Origin: Sanguinoderma infundibulare
Taxonomy: Eukaryota; Basidiomycota; Agaricomycetes; Polyporales; Polyporaceae
DNA: 64,000 nucleotides
Assembly (NCBI GenBank): GCA_032821775.1
Contig: JAVLRN010000001.1
Coordinates: forward strand, 2,976,001-3,040,000
Direction of reading: 5' to 3'
The position numbers were made by a program, and so were the translations under genes. The notes under the pieces are model-generated. The model searched no databases. It was given only the letters and a program-made list of their open reading frames with translations, and was not told where the DNA came from. Positions 21,144-33,090 of the stretch are shown piece by piece (the stretch's first letter is position 1; each line of letters starts with the position of its first letter).

Positions 21144-22384
21144 TCAAGCTTTTGATACGCGAAGCATGCCCTTCTTATCGAAGGCAGCAAGGCGCGCGCG
21201 CACGAGGCCCTCGACCTCGGCGAAGTCCTTGTGCACGCCCGGCCACAAGTTCACTTTGAACTCGAGCGCCTCGAGGCTACGATACGCCTCCGAGGCCAGA
21301 ATTTTGTTCAGCCCCTCCCAGTCGAGGGCGTCGATGCTTCCGAGGAGCCGAATTTCGCACGAGATGCTCCGGAGCGATGTGGCGGTGGTGGCGTCCGCGT
21401 CTAGGAGCGTGGCAAGGAGGGACGTCACCCAGGGCAGGGTCGTGCTGAAGTGCACGGGGAAGGTGAGTGCGAGGTGCTCGAGGGCGGCGCAGCCTGCGAG
21501 GGACACGGTGTCTGGGAGGATGATGGCTATGAAACAAGACAAGCCGTCAGAACCATCTGTCACTTGCACGGACAGGAAAAAGGACGTCGGCAGACGGAAG
21601 AAGATGGGGACAGACACGCACTCTTGTCGCCGGTCAAGCTCCAGTCGAGCGACAGCTCCCGGAGCGAGGGCCCTGCCAGCTTGAGGTACGCTCCGACGAG
21701 GTCGGCGTCGCGTTCGGAGGCGCAGCGCGCGGACAGGGTGGCGAGGGACGTGTGGAAAGACGCCGCTTCGAGCCACTCGAACAGCTTCTCGGACGCGTCC
21801 ATCTCGCGCCCCAGAGCCAGGCTCCGGAGTGCCGGGGACGGGCGCGGCGCGTAGGGGCGGGCCTCGTCCTTCCAGGTGAGGCCGGAGACAGCGAGCGAGG
21901 AGAGGCCTGGGAAGCCGGAGACGAGGTCGACGACGTCCGCGAGGTCCGCGAACTGGCAGTAGGAGAGCGTGAGGGCCGAGACGGACGGGTGGGCGAGCCC
22001 GCGGAAGTCAGAGAGACATTTCAGGTCGACGTGTGTGAGGGAGAACGTCTGGAGGTGCGGGAGATGGGCGCATATCAGCGGGAGGGTGTTCTGGGCCGGT
22101 TCTTGGTCTTTGTTCGACTCGGGCGGGACCGAGCGGCTGACGGCACTTGCCAGCTTCTCAACGGCGAGCTCGCGGACGTAGAGCCCGAGGGAGGGGGACC
22201 TGTCCAGCAGGCTTTGCAGTGCCCCAGCGGAGTCGGCGGTCTTGAGGCTAACAGTGCGGAAGAGGTGGAAATGGGAGGCGGGGACCCAAGCGTGGCAGGT
22301 CGACGAACAAGCCTTCAAGGCTCGTGCATCGTTGTAGAGGAAGTCGATGATGTAGTCGGAGAGTTCGAGGGGTACGCGAGGCAT
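21144..22384 (-). CDS. F-box domain protein with leucine-rich C-terminal region
   Basis: Probable substrate receptor for an SCF ubiquitin ligase. The ATG at 22384 starts MPRVPLELSDYIIDFLYND, and residues 1-45 fit an F-box (VPLELSDYIIDFL, then ALKACSSTCHAWV, HFHLFRTVSL). The remainder is leucine-rich with irregular repeats (LPHLQTFSLTHVDLKCLSDF, VSALTLSYCQFADLADV, LSSLAVSGLTW), as is usual in the expanded Agaricomycete F-box families. One intron (about 21597-21536 region) joins LTGDK to ILPDTVSLAGCAALEHLAL; the acceptor is TCATAG. The product is about 394 residues and ends KKGMLRVSKA. Substrate unknown. An in-frame upstream ATG at 22447 exists but its leader has no F-box character. Confidence 0.8.
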
Positions 22385-23436
22385 GGTTGGCAGTGCTGTG
22401 CACCGATGGGTTAGTCTCGTATTACGCCTTGGAGTCTCGAGCAACATGGCACAGAAACGTACCTGGAGGCAACTGGTCTCTCGAGGAAGGGCTGTTTGGG
22501 AACGCCAACGCAGGAAGGCAGGACAGGTGGCAAGGCAAAGAGAGGACGGAAGCGACGGCCGCTAAATAGTCGGTTCCCTATGCGCGTTCGATGCGAGTCA
22601 AATGGCCGAGCTTCAAGCTACGCTGTCGACGCAGCGTTCCGGGTTACGACATTCTACACGCATTGATTCGGTTGAGGACTGTTTCGCCGTCAGCCGAACC
22701 GGCTACCATCTCAATCTACGGCCGCAATCTCACCTGCAGTCCGCCGCACACCGATTTGGGCAAGTGAATTGCCGTTTGGACGAGCATTAGACTCTTTGTC
22801 TCGCGCGAGTTCACGCAGTCCTGAAAGCATTTAGCGAGGACGCGAACAATAACCACGCCGAGGAGATGCGCTCGTCGGGGACGTATGTTGGGCCGCAGAA
22901 CGTTCCGGGTGGTGGCGGCGGCCTGTGGAAGAGGCTTAAGACAAAAAACGACAAAGACCAATGCCTTGTGTTTGCGTACCTACTGCGCCTCTGTTGTCTC
23001 AGCTCCGACGCATTTCGGAGCGTCCCGAGCTCAGAATAAGCTCATATCATGTCCGTCGAGCTTGCTGCTAAGCCGGGTTGGGGAACATCGTGCAAGAGAG
23101 GTAAACCATACAGCCGGAACATTGACGCAGGTTTCGGCACGGTGGAGCGGTCCGAGAACCATCGGCATTGCGTCCCTGTCTTGCGACCTGGTCGACGACG
23201 ACGACGAGGGGACGTGGGGCGTCGTACGCTGGTCGTACCATGCGAGAGTCGTCCGAGAGAGTATGGCGCGTGAATCGAGGGTCGCGTGTTTGCGCCGGCC
23301 AAACAGCGTAACTTAGCCGCCGCCAATAATTTGGGGCATTCAACGGCGGGTCACAGCTCTTGTCCCTCCCTCCTTCTTCCCCAACGTCCACCACCCTCCC
23401 CTTCGTTCCGTTTCGTCCCCCTGTCCTCTGTTCGCA
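22385..23436. promoter_or_regulatory. divergent 5' region of the F-box and YHM2 genes
   Basis: About 1.05 kb between divergent starts. Short open frames only, with no family motif or linkable exons. There is a (GAC)n run near 23194-23212. The 80 bp before the YHM2 ATG is pyrimidine-rich (CTCCCTCCTTCTTCCCC), a common fungal initiator context. No clear TATA box. Confidence 0.4.
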
Positions 23437-24756
23437 ATGGCCATCACCAAGGAACCCGGTCAAAAGGGCGTCAGCTGGTCTAACATCGCCGTCGGTGAGT
23501 GCAAACGCGTCTGTGCTGGCGCACGTGAATACTCATGTCTCACATCCAGGTGCCATAATGAACATGGTATGCATCCTTATATGCGTTCGAGAGGCTGAGG
23601 TAGATAATTGACGCGTCGTGGATTTTCACAATGTTTTGTAGTTTGTGAGTACAACGCGTTCTCGAGATGTTTGCGGGGTTACTGACTATATCCGCAGGAG
23701 GCGAGTCGATCCATGAAATGGCGATGCCGGAGTCGTATCCACTTACTATGAACCTGTGAATCTTCAGGTTACGACTCTCGGTCAACCGCTTGAGGTGCTC
23801 AAGACTCAGATGGCTGCCAACCGGTCACAAACCATGTTCCAGGCCATCCAGACTGTCTGGAGTCGCGGCGGTGTTTCGGGTTTCTACCAGGGTCTGATTC
23901 CATGGGTACGTTCCTTGTGTCGATCCTCTTCTATTACGTTGGCTCACTCTATCTGAAGGCATGGATCGAGGCGTCAACGAAGGGTGGTGTTCTGCTATTC
24001 ACTGCAACCGAGATTGAGACGACCACGACGTCGTGGGGTGTGAACCCTGCTGTGGCTGGTCTGCTCGGTGGCATGGGTGGGGGTATCGTCCAGGCTTACG
24101 CGACCATGGGATTCTGCACATGTATGAAGACGGCGGAGATCACGCGGCATAAGCAGGCAGCGTCTGGCATCAAGCCGCCATCTACTTGGGCCGTGTTTGC
24201 TGACATCTACCGTCGGGAGGGTATTGCTGGGATCAACAAGGGTGTGAACGCTGTCGCTGTGAGGCAATGCACGAACTGGGGTTCGCGGTGAGTGGTACAT
24301 GCTACTTGATTGGTGCCATGCAGATCGACTGACCACGAGAGGTGCAGTATGGGCTTTGCGCGTCTGGTGGAGAACAACATCCGGAAAATGAAGGGCAAGG
24401 GCGAGGACGAGAAGCTTTCTGCGTTTGACAAGATCCTGTCGTCCTCGATTGGTGGTGCGCTTGCGACGTGGAACCAGCCGATCGAGGTCGTGCGTGTGGA
24501 GATGCAGTCGATGGCCAAGGGTGCGGAGCGTGGAGAGAAAAAGACGATCCTCAACACGCTCTCGTACATCTACAAGGAGAACGGTATCAAGGGTCTGTAC
24601 CGTGGTGTGACTCCGCGGATAGGTCTTGGTATTTGGCAGACTGTATGCATGGTCTCGTTGGCGGACTACGTCAAGGCTTGGTGCGTCTCTTGCTTACGTC
24701 TGGTAGTGTGCACTCATACTGACGTGGCAATGCTATGTAGGGTCAAGAAGCAATGA
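23437..24756 (+). CDS. YHM2: mitochondrial carrier, Yhm2 (citrate/oxoglutarate) type
   Basis: An inner-membrane carrier that in yeast exchanges citrate for oxoglutarate and was also found bound to mitochondrial DNA. Exons: 23437-23494 ([19 protein letters not shown]), 23550-23566 (GAIMNM), single codons at 23642-23644 (TTT) and 23698-23700 (GAG), then 23768 onward ([20 protein letters not shown]). Carrier signatures are [11 protein letters not shown] in repeat 1, a degenerate repeat 2 ([15 protein letters not shown]), and [14 protein letters not shown] in repeat 3. Other Yhm2 marks are [38 protein letters not shown] and [18 protein letters not shown]. The product is about 299 residues and ends WVKKQ. 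The two one-codon exons supply Phe-Glu before VTTLGQP, matching the conserved E in that position. The second is followed by a GC donor (GAG|GCGAGT). Without them the protein would lack two residues in the first transmembrane helix. Confidence 0.9.
23701..23767 (+). other. probable GC-AG intron following a 3-nt exon in YHM2
   Basis: Donor GAG|GCGAGT has the same hexamer as the GC donor of RAC1; acceptor is CTTCAG|GTTACG. At 67 nt it matches local intron size. It is supported only by conservation of Glu before VTTLGQP. Confidence 0.6.
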
Positions 24757-25183
24757 CTGACCATGCTTGCACGTTGACATTGAGGATTAATGTCGTTTAG
24801 ACGGACGATAGAGGTTACGAAGCTTACTCGCGTTTACCCTGTTTATTGTTACCTTACGAATGGACTTATTGCTGAATGTATATGCGTAAAGGCACGCTTT
24901 CAGGTTGACGGGGTCAGCAGCGGGCATTGAACAATGAACGGGGACCATGCACATGAAAGGGTGCTGAGAGGTGCTTGGAGCAGGCTAGTCTGACCATTCG
25001 GAGGGGATGTGGGGTAGAGCACGGCAGAGTAGATGCCGAATTACCGGATGCCCTGATCGAGATGGGATCTGGGTGGTAATGATCTGATGACCGGCGTCGT
25101 TGACGCTTATAAGTTAGTTAGCATGCGCTCAACCCGGTCCCACCCCTCCGCCTTGCATCCTTCTCGTCCGACGACAGGCAGAC
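24757..25183. promoter_or_regulatory. intergenic, 5' region of the Mpv17-type gene
   Basis: Tandem spacer between the YHM2 stop and the next plus-strand start. TTATAAG at 25108-25114 lies about 70 bp before the ATG and is a candidate TATA element. Otherwise nothing recognised. Confidence 0.4.
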
Positions 25184-26225
25184 ATGAGCGCCGTGCAAGC
25201 CAAACAGATCCACCCCCTCCTCGCCGCATACCTCCGCAACCTCGCTGCCAACCCGCTCAGAACAAAGGCGATCACCACTGGTACGTACCATTCCTGCTTT
25301 GAACTGTTACCCCACGCGAAGCGGCCACGCGCTTCTCTACCCCAGCCAATGACCCTTCCCCCATTCGTGCTTTGCATCGTCGTCTCTTGGCATAGACGTC
25401 GCATGGAAGGGAGCTGACATGGATTATCTCTCCAAGCTGCCCTCCAGTTCCTCCAGGAGATCCTCGCCTCCCATCTCGCGGGCACGCCCCCGCCCCGCGT
25501 CGCCAAGGACGCGCCGCTCCTCGTGCACATCCTCGCGCGGGCCCAAGTGTCGGGCAAGGCGTTCAAGATGGCCGCTTACGGCGCCCTCGTCTCCGCCCCC
25601 ATCTCGCACACGCTCATCAGCGCGCTCCAGAAGGTGCTCGCGGGCAAGACCGGCCTCACCGCGCGCGTCGGCATGCTGCTCGCGACCCAGCTCATCGTCG
25701 CACCCATCCAGATCTTTGGTGAGTGATCGAAATCCAGTGTCCTTTATACCGACGAGGACGCGAGATGCGGTCTGCGGGATGCTCATAGCCTGGCCTGGCC
25801 GACAGCTTACTTGACGTGCATGTCCCTCATCAACGGCGCCAAATCCGTCGACGAGGTCGCGAAGACCCTCCGGGCGGGGTTCGGCAGAGTCCTGCGCGTA
25901 CGTGACACACTTTCACCGTCTCCTTTTTACAACCGTGCAATGACGCCGTGGTTTTCCAGATCACTTGGATGACGTCGCCGTTGTACACCGTCTTCGCGCA
26001 ACAGTACTTGCCCGCCGAGCTGTGGGTCCCGTTCTTCAACTTCATGCAGTTCCTCAGCGGCGTACGTACTCCTCGTGCAGATCTAGATGTGGCCATGGTC
26101 GCTAACGATGGAACGAATAGACGTACTTCAACACCAAGCTCAAGAAGATGCGCCTCGAGGCGGAAGAGAAGGCCAAGAAGGAGGCGGAAGAGGAGGCCAA
26201 GAGGGAGCGCGAGCGCGACGACTAG
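25184..26225 (+). CDS. Mpv17/PMP22 family membrane protein
   Basis: A four-helix integral membrane protein of peroxisomes or mitochondria; family members affect membrane permeability or metabolite flux. The ATG at 25184 gives MSAVQAKQIHPLLAAYLRNL and AANPLRTKAITT, the family start (a loop YLxxLxxxPLxTKA). The second exon begins after an acceptor near 25436 and carries ALQFLQEILASHL, FKMAAYGALVSAPISHTLI (the conserved G.L..AP..H block) and ARVGMLLATQLIVAPIQIF. The next exons give AYLTCMSLINGAKS, ITWMTSPLYTVFAQQYLP and LWVPFFNFMQFLSG, the W...P......F conserved C-terminal motif. It ends in a charged tail of Lys/Glu/Arg (to 26225), longer than in most relatives and likely cytosolic. The first intron is about 157 nt, longer than usual here. 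Which organelle it resides in cannot be told from sequence alone. Confidence 0.87.
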
Positions 26226-26408
26226 GGACTCCGGGAGTAGTTCTGAAGGTTCACCTCACCGCTACAGCATTCCCCGTATCTTTTGCATGCCATGCTCGGT
26301 GCATTCGTTGGATTCGTTGGGTCACCTCATACCCGTCGCTATATGTTACCCTCGTCCGCAGTATAGTGCTATATAGTAGTGCATATATACACACACGAGC
26401 GAGCCCGT

Positions 26409-29400
26409 CTACACGAGCCGCCCCACATCCACTACAGTCACACACGGCCGGTCGCCCGCCCGCGGGCTCTGGACGTATCGTAGGTGTCTTGATTTCCACC
26501 CGCCGTTTGATTGCGCCACCGAGACGGATGGAGGGTGTTCTGGATCTGATAATCGGTGGGGCTCCCCGACTTCGGTCTCAACCGTCCACGAGTTGAGGAC
26601 GAATGACCCTGGCCGTGTTACCCAAAGCTTCGCGTGAACCGTGGTAGACTCTGAGGGCCCGAGGACGTGTCTGTAGATCAGGCGCCCGGCGTAAGGTGGT
26701 GGGAGCAGGTTGCTGGAGATAAATGGTCAGCCACCGACCATCATTCGGCTTCGCAACATGCCAGTCACTACGCACGAGGGGCTATCGGCCGGCGGCGGTT
26801 CCACGAGCTTCAACGTCGTTCTCGCAGGATGCGTCAGCGAGAGGTTCCGAAGCGCAAAGTTTATCGGCACGTGGCAAGGACTGGGAAGAAGCTCGGCATC
26901 GGTAAGACGGCATCAAAACCCACAGAATTCGAGACCCACCCTCGACTGAAGTCGTGCTCGACGACCGTGCCGTCCTTGACGAACACCAGCATCGGGTCCG
27001 TCTCCCTGTTCCACTCGCAATTCTTCACCGCGTGCAGGATCGCCTCGCGCTCGCGCTGCGTCTCCGTGTACATGGACCGCTTCACTTTCATGTTCTCCGC
27101 GGCGTCGATGATCTCGCGCAGGTCCGCATGCTGCGCGCCCAGCGTCGGGCCCTGCACGAGGATGTGGCCCGCGCGCTTTTGTGCGGGGAGCTCCCAGAAG
27201 ACGACGATGTCGACGTTGGAGGGGTTGTACAGCGGGAAGATGGAGCGGTGCAGGCGCGAGGGGATGTCCGGGTGCGCCGATGCGGTGGCTTGCGCGGTCA
27301 TGGTCCGGCGCCCGCATTTGATGAAGTGCCGCGTGGCGGGTGTCCGGAGCGGGACGATGTTCGTGCCCTGCACAGCAGATATCGGTTGAACGAGGTAAAC
27401 TAGCGACCGAAAACGTGGCAAACGTACGTGTGCGAGATGGGTACACGTCAGATCGAGAGGCGGAGGGTCTGAATCGTCCGCTTGATCGCCCTTGAGGACG
27501 GCGTGCAGCTTGTCGGCGACGAATTCCTTTGTCTCTGAAGCGCCCTTGCCCTCTTGCCATGGGTCGGCACCCAGCAGGAAGTTGGCAACTTGACGAGGCG
27601 ATGTGGAAGCACTGTAGGATTAACGCATAAGACGTCCTCGGACGGCATACAAAGAGGCGTGGCCACGAACGATGAAGGCGAGTGCAATGGAGAACACCTC
27701 CACAGTGCACTCATGGTTGACAGCTGGGTTATTTGGATGTTGCTCGCTCCACTCGTGTTCTCGACCTCGACCCCAACGACGTATGCTTGACCCGACGAAC
27801 CGCTGGGGCGCATCGATGTGGTGACCTTCAGTATCGGCTTGACCTCATATCTTCGGGTGACCCTGGTGCAGTGGAAGGGTGCACTGTCCGACTAGGTGTG
27901 TTTATTGTCAAAGTTTGCGACGCAAATCGCTGACCCCCATACGCACCTCTCTGAACACGAAGAGGATACACAGATCCTGCTCGCCGTGATGGGCAGCGTG
28001 CAAAATAAATGGTAGCTGAACCCCTTCGCCGGGTTCCAGTTGAGGCGCTGAATGTATGCTCTCCAATGGGATTCGACATGGCTTCCTAGGAGCGAGTGAG
28101 TTGGTCGACTGAAGGATCTCGCTTTTGGGCGGGGTCGATGAAGACGGGTCTGGCAACATTTCGTGAGTCAAGGCGGGGCGGATTCGATACGTAGATACCG
28201 TCTCATTCTTACCAGGGCTGTCATTATCCATATCGATCCATAACTCGTCCTCCTCCCCAGCAAGCAACCAAAGCTCGCGAATAGGGCGCGTCCCCGAGTT
28301 AGTGAGCCATATACGCTGGTGCCTATACTCCCCCTGGACAAGAACCAGGTGCCGGTCGTCCACGAAGTGCGCATGTAACCGCTGACCGGCTTCTTCGACT
28401 TCGACCTTGATGAGCACATCCGACGCATATACCTTGCCTTGCCGTTGTATGGGGGTATCATTGAGGCGGCAACCGCGCACAGCGAGCGACTCGGTAGCGG
28501 GTAGCAAGGAGAAGAAATTAAAAGCCGCGTTCGTGACGACTAGTGAGGCCGGTCGTGAACACTTAACACCTATTGGTATCTAGGAAGGGAGGATCAGTCC
28601 CGAAGGAAGAGTGTACCAACACTGGAACATACTGTGCGGGTATCCTTGGCACCAAGGGTGACATCGTCAATGACCTCCACCTGAACGAACTGTTGGGTTG
28701 TATCCTCCTCTTGCAACGACGCCTCTTGCACGGTGACTGTCAATCCGGAAAAGGAGACTTCCACATCCAAGGGATTCCGAAGGACAAGGTCCACCCAGAA
28801 GGTCTCTGCCGAAATCAGCCGAGTGAGCCGTCATCTCATACCCTTGCCGAACACACAGGGCACTCACCGTCAACAGCCGCCTTCCCGCTCTTCCCAAGCT
28901 TCTCCTTTCCTTTTGACGACCAAAAGCCCAACCAGTCTTGCTCAAGCCTTTCCCAGGTCGCGGAGTCACCCTCGACGGCATCCCCGGGGAACCGGATGCG
29001 CGTTTGCTTGGCTTGGCAAAATGTCACCGGGAGCTGTAGATTCAACTTCTGCCACACATTCCCTTCGGTCTCTTTGAAGTGCTATGTCGAAGTTCAGAAC
29101 ATGTATCGATACTAAAAAAACTGTTGAGGTGGTACCTTGAAGGCCACACGGAAGTCCTCCAGATACACCTTGTCCGTGCTTGGTGGAGGGAGTAATGGTG
29201 AGCTAACGCCGTTCGCAGCCCCATGCGAAGGCCCCCCGAGGGGCCTCGCCATAGCTGATGGCTTGAGAAGAGCCAAGAAGTACTTGACAGCACCAGCTGT
29301 ATCACCGGTAGTATACAGCAATCTGCCTGGTAACCCTTGTTCAGCCATACACATCGCCGATATGAGGTACGTGGCACGTTACCTAGCTCGTGCTCAATAC

Positions 29401-31677
29401 CGGGAAGGATGGCCGAGAAGCCTTCCCAGTTCAGCGAACTCCGATCCTCGCTCTCCCAGAACGACGGTGAAAGCTCCTTAGGTATTGGTTCCTGGTACAG
29501 CTCATGGGACTTGCGGAAGAAGTACATCGCCAGCGGTTTCTGAAACAGAGAAACGGTCAACATCAACAACGTTTGGGCCCCGTCGTTCAGTGTAGACCTA
29601 CAATGCCTGTCTTCTCCAGCTTATCTGCTGCGACCAAATACCACAGTGCAGCTCTCCGCCTCGCGCCCTTGAGCGCGCTGAGGAAGGCAGCATGCGCGTA
29701 CAGGATGGCTGTGGGCGGCTCTTCTGCCTTGAATAAGCCCATTCAGCATGCACACGTCAGGAAGTCTCAAATTACAGCAAGTACGTACGCTCGAAGCGGC
29801 CTTGACCAGCCATCGCTCGCCCTCCAGAACGGGGCCCAGGAAGTCCTGACGATCAATACCGGTCTCCCAACGCGCTGCATACACCAGTGCTCTGTACTGC
29901 GCAAGGGCAGGTACCTCAAATGGAGTCGTTTGTCGAGGTTGCGGCCCGGTAAGAGTCGCGAGTGCATGATCTGCATGCAGTGCCAGGGCCGGAGATTGAG
30001 AGGAGAGTAGGGGAAGAATATCCTATGAACAACATCGAAGGCCTCAGCAACGACATGAAGTGTGTAGTTGAGAAGGAAACGTACGGAGCCACCTCTCGCC
30101 TCCTTCCTCAGCGCCTCCCACACCGAGATAGCGAGTTTGTAGTCACCTAGGATTGTCGAAAACTCGGCGAGCCGTCGTTGCTGGTTGACGCTCCCAGGAC
30201 CCATGTTCGAAATGGACGCGACGGATGTGATTGAGCTGACAGAGTTGTTCGGTCCGTGGGTGTATCTCGAATTCAGGGACGAAATAGATTGGTTGGAACC
30301 ATGTAATGGCGACGCTGGGGTTGATGACGCAGTCGCGGAGGCACCAAACAGTCGACGGGTCGACGAGAATAGACGGGACGGGAGACGGCGAGATGAGGAA
30401 TACTATAACACTTTCATTATGAGGTTTCTGGTGGAGAGATGGTTGAACACTTACGTTCTCGTTCCATTCCACCACGCACTTCTCCATCCACGGAATCAGG
30501 CTCATGGTTACAAATTCACGTACAAACCGGCCAATCTGGTGGATGTCATCCTGCGACAGCCTAAGAATGCTTCCGGTATAATCGTCAGCTACTGGGGGAC
30601 GCGAGGGCTCGTCGGTTCTTTTGTTGGTAAGTGGCGGTGGTCCTGGATTTGGAGGCATGGGAGATGCGGGGGGACGTGGAGGGGTCAGGCCGAGGTTACG
30701 TGAACCATCATCGCTAGCAGACAAGTGCGCCGTAGGTAGAGGGGGAGTGTCAAGAGTAGATGCTGTCGGTAGACGCGGTGGAAGAGTAGGAACAGGAACG
30801 GGGTCGGGGAGAGATGTTGGGAGCTGGAGGGGCAGGAGGAAACTATGGAGGCCATACTGCTTCTTGACGGCATTAAACAGGGCTTCAGCTCTGCAAAGAA
30901 TATCACGCGAAACATCTCGTTAGGATTGCTAAAAGGACGGCTGCGTATTAACACATACATGGGCTCTGCCAATGGCGAATTCGATGGATGGATGATGAGG
31001 AAGTAGCGTAGGGACGTGATGTCTACCCAAGGGGAAAAGTCAAAAGCGCGGGAGGCCAAGTCTTGGAGAGCCTGTAGTGGATTCGCTGCTGTAGTTGAAA
31101 CGGCCAAGATCACTAGGTCACAGACACGAAAGTTAATGAATATATTCAGGGTAAAACGCTGCATACGCACGAGAGACCGGATGGTTCCACCCCTCCGCGC
31201 TGCTCGGGACATGATCCCCGTCCACACACCTCTTAACCTCATCCCACCACGGCGTCCTCGTTCGCCACATCCTCCCGCCTTCCCCGCTCTCTGTCTCCAG
31301 CATATCCAGCCACCGCTCGCATCGTTGCGAGATGCGCGAGCCGATCCAGTCCATAGTCCTCCCCGCGCGCTGCTCTTCATCTTCATGCACCGCGTTCTCT
31401 ATGTCTACAACGTCTGAAAATCGGAGCGCAAACGAGGGATGAGGCACCGATGTGAGCGAGGTCGTCCGCGTGGTAACTGCGCGCCCGGTTCAGTAATTAT
31501 GCACATTTAGAAATGGCGGTCAGGAAGGTGGCACGCACTCTGTGGTAATGGAGAGAAACACTGCAGCACCTCTGGCAAAGGCGGCAATCCAGCTCCGTGA
31601 AGGACTTGCTGGACATCCGGGGAGGCGAGTATGCACACATGTGGGCTGAGCGAGCTGGGAAGTGTCGGCGGAGGCAT
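26409..31677 (-). CDS. TRS85: TRAPP complex subunit TRAPPC8/Trs85
   Basis: Subunit of TRAPPIII, the Rab1/Ypt1 exchange factor complex for autophagy and early secretory traffic. Read on the minus strand from the ATG at 31677 (MPPPTLPSSLSPHVCILASP). The N-terminal half has LALRFSD-type blocks, RDLVILAVSTT / NPLQALQDLASRAFDFSPW, then a Pro/Ser linker and RLSQDDIHQIGRFVREFVTM and LIPWMEKCVVEWNEN at about 30450-30620. The TPR-like middle includes RRLAEFSTILGDYKLAISVW, AHAAFLSALKGARRRAALWY and SLNWEGFSAILPG (29050-30200). The C-terminal half holds beta-sandwich domains (DLVLRNPLDVEVSFSGLTV, RIWLTNSGTRPIRELWL), as in Trs85 homologues. The final exon (from about 26690) ends RHVLGPSESTTVHAKLWVTR, then SWTVETEVG and a tail stopping at 26409. 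About 1,400 residues in many exons. I did not place every splice site, so internal boundaries are approximate. Convergent with the Mpv17-type gene, 183 bp apart. Confidence 0.87.
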
Positions 31678-32181
31678 TGTCTAACAGTGTCGAGTCTGGA
31701 AAACGATGCACGGCGCAGAGTTATAGCAAGATTCAGGTGGGCCGTGGCCTAGCGAAGAGTGATATATGCAAGGATCCAAGAGCAGCAAGAACAGAGCGTT
31801 ATCCCGGGCAGGAGCCCGAACAAGAACGAAGGAGTCAAGGACGCGGATAATACGCGTCACCGAGGCGCGCTTACACGCTTCGTAGGCGAAGCAGCCAAGA
31901 ATATCATCGCCTATCATATCGTTCTCACCACCTCGTCGTCCATCTTGCATTCAACGCATGGATCACCACACTGCCGAATGCAAGAAAATTTCCTGTCTGG
32001 CGGATAGGAATGTCAATTGATTCGACTCGAAGGTAAACAGGAGTTCATCGTCACGGCGCGCAGTTGAGTCATCATACGGGATCCAGCTCAGATGTTATAC
32101 AAGAAAACGCGTACAGCATAACCATAGCGGTTCATGATACATTCCTTCACAGATGTCCGAACTCGGCGTTTCAAAAACTAG
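31678..32181. promoter_or_regulatory. intergenic: TRS85 5' region, WW-gene 3' flank
   Basis: Tandem minus-strand spacer of about 500 bp. Contains the TRS85 promoter and probably its 5' UTR. No TATA box, repeat or gene recognised. Confidence 0.35.
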
Positions 32182-33090
32182 TTAGAAGAAGCCGCCTCCG
32201 CCACCGTCAAACCCTCCTCCATCGAATCCTCCTCCGTCAAACCCTCCTCCATCAAATCCCCCACCATCAAATCCTCCGCCGCCAAACCCACCGTCAAGGA
32301 TGTCTCCAAGGAGAAGACCTCCTGCGGCGCCCGCCAGGAGCGGAAGTGCGATCCCACCTCCGCCAAATCCTCCGCCACGGCCGCGTCTTCCATAAGGATC
32401 GCTAGTTGGTGCAGCGTACACGGGCTGGCCATACCCTCCTCCGTATGGATCGCCGTACGGCGCGCCGCCGTACCGTGGATACTGATTGTAAGCTGCCCAC
32501 TGCTCCTCTTGCCTCCGACGGCGCATCTCTGCGAGACGCCGCTGTCGCTGTTTATGCACGGTCAGCATCGCACCAAGCAGCAGTGGACAAACGGCTGACG
32601 GTGCCTCACCTCCTCTTCTGCACGGCGTCGTGCCTCCCGCTCCTCCTTGGTGCCGATCGCTTTATCCTTCAGCTTTCCGAAGAAACCCCGGCGCTGTTGG
32701 GACTGCGCAACGCTCGGTGTCTCTGGTTGCGAGTGGGATGTCCTTATCGCGTTCGCCTCGTCGGGGACGGTAAGACCTGACGTCGAGGGGGTACCAGAGA
32801 ACGAATGGCGCCTGGGCGAGTATGGTGGCGGTTGGTCACTTGGGCGACGTTCCTTCGCTAGACGTTCACGAACGTCGGGATGCTCCCGGAGAAATTGTTC
32901 GTCTTCGTAGGGGTGTACCCAGATCGACCTCGGCGGCTTGGCAACCGTGTCCACCTAGGGAATATGCATTGTGTCAGTACTCGGTCGTACGTTGAATGCC
33001 ATCACGTACCCAAAATGGATGGTTGGTCTTGGGATCGAGCTCGCGAATCCAACCGCCTGGCAGTGGGCCGTTGTGATAGTCGGGCTTCAT
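32182..33090 (-). CDS. WW-domain protein with glycine-rich C-terminus
   Basis: A small adaptor-like protein. Exon 1 (33090-33010) and exon 2 (from 32954) join to make a WW domain: PLPGGWIRELDPKTNHPFW then VDTVAKPPRSIWVHPYED, with the first Trp, the aromatic centre and the final Trp-x-x-Pro in place. A Pro/Ser-rich segment follows (DQPPPYSPRRHSFSGTPSTS, including a PPPY motif that itself is a WW ligand), then a charged helix (GTKEEREARRRAEEE). Exon 3 (near 32546 to 32182) begins RQRRLAEMRRRRQEEQWAAY, continues Tyr/Gly/Pro-rich, has a short hydrophobic stretch (IALPLLAGAAGGLLLGDIL) and ends in five GGFDG repeats and GGGGFF. The product is about 263 residues. Self-association through WW-PPPY is possible. 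Function unknown; similar WW/Gly-rich proteins are common in Agaricomycetes. Confidence 0.82.
32201..32275 (-). repeat. 15-nt tandem repeat encoding GGFDG
   Basis: Five units of 15 nt in the last exon of the WW-domain gene, each encoding GGFDG on the minus strand. Sequence differs between units at third positions only, so the repeat is kept at protein level and could vary in copy number. Confidence 0.85.

Noticed and set aside
26913..27710. 265-codon minus-strand open frame (Arg/His/Ala-rich)
   Set aside because: Out-of-frame shadow of TRS85 exons; the in-phase frame carries the conserved sequence.
32201..32275. Tandem repeat as a possible CRISPR or satellite array
   Set aside because: Units are contiguous, 15 nt long and in frame with a protein-coding exon.
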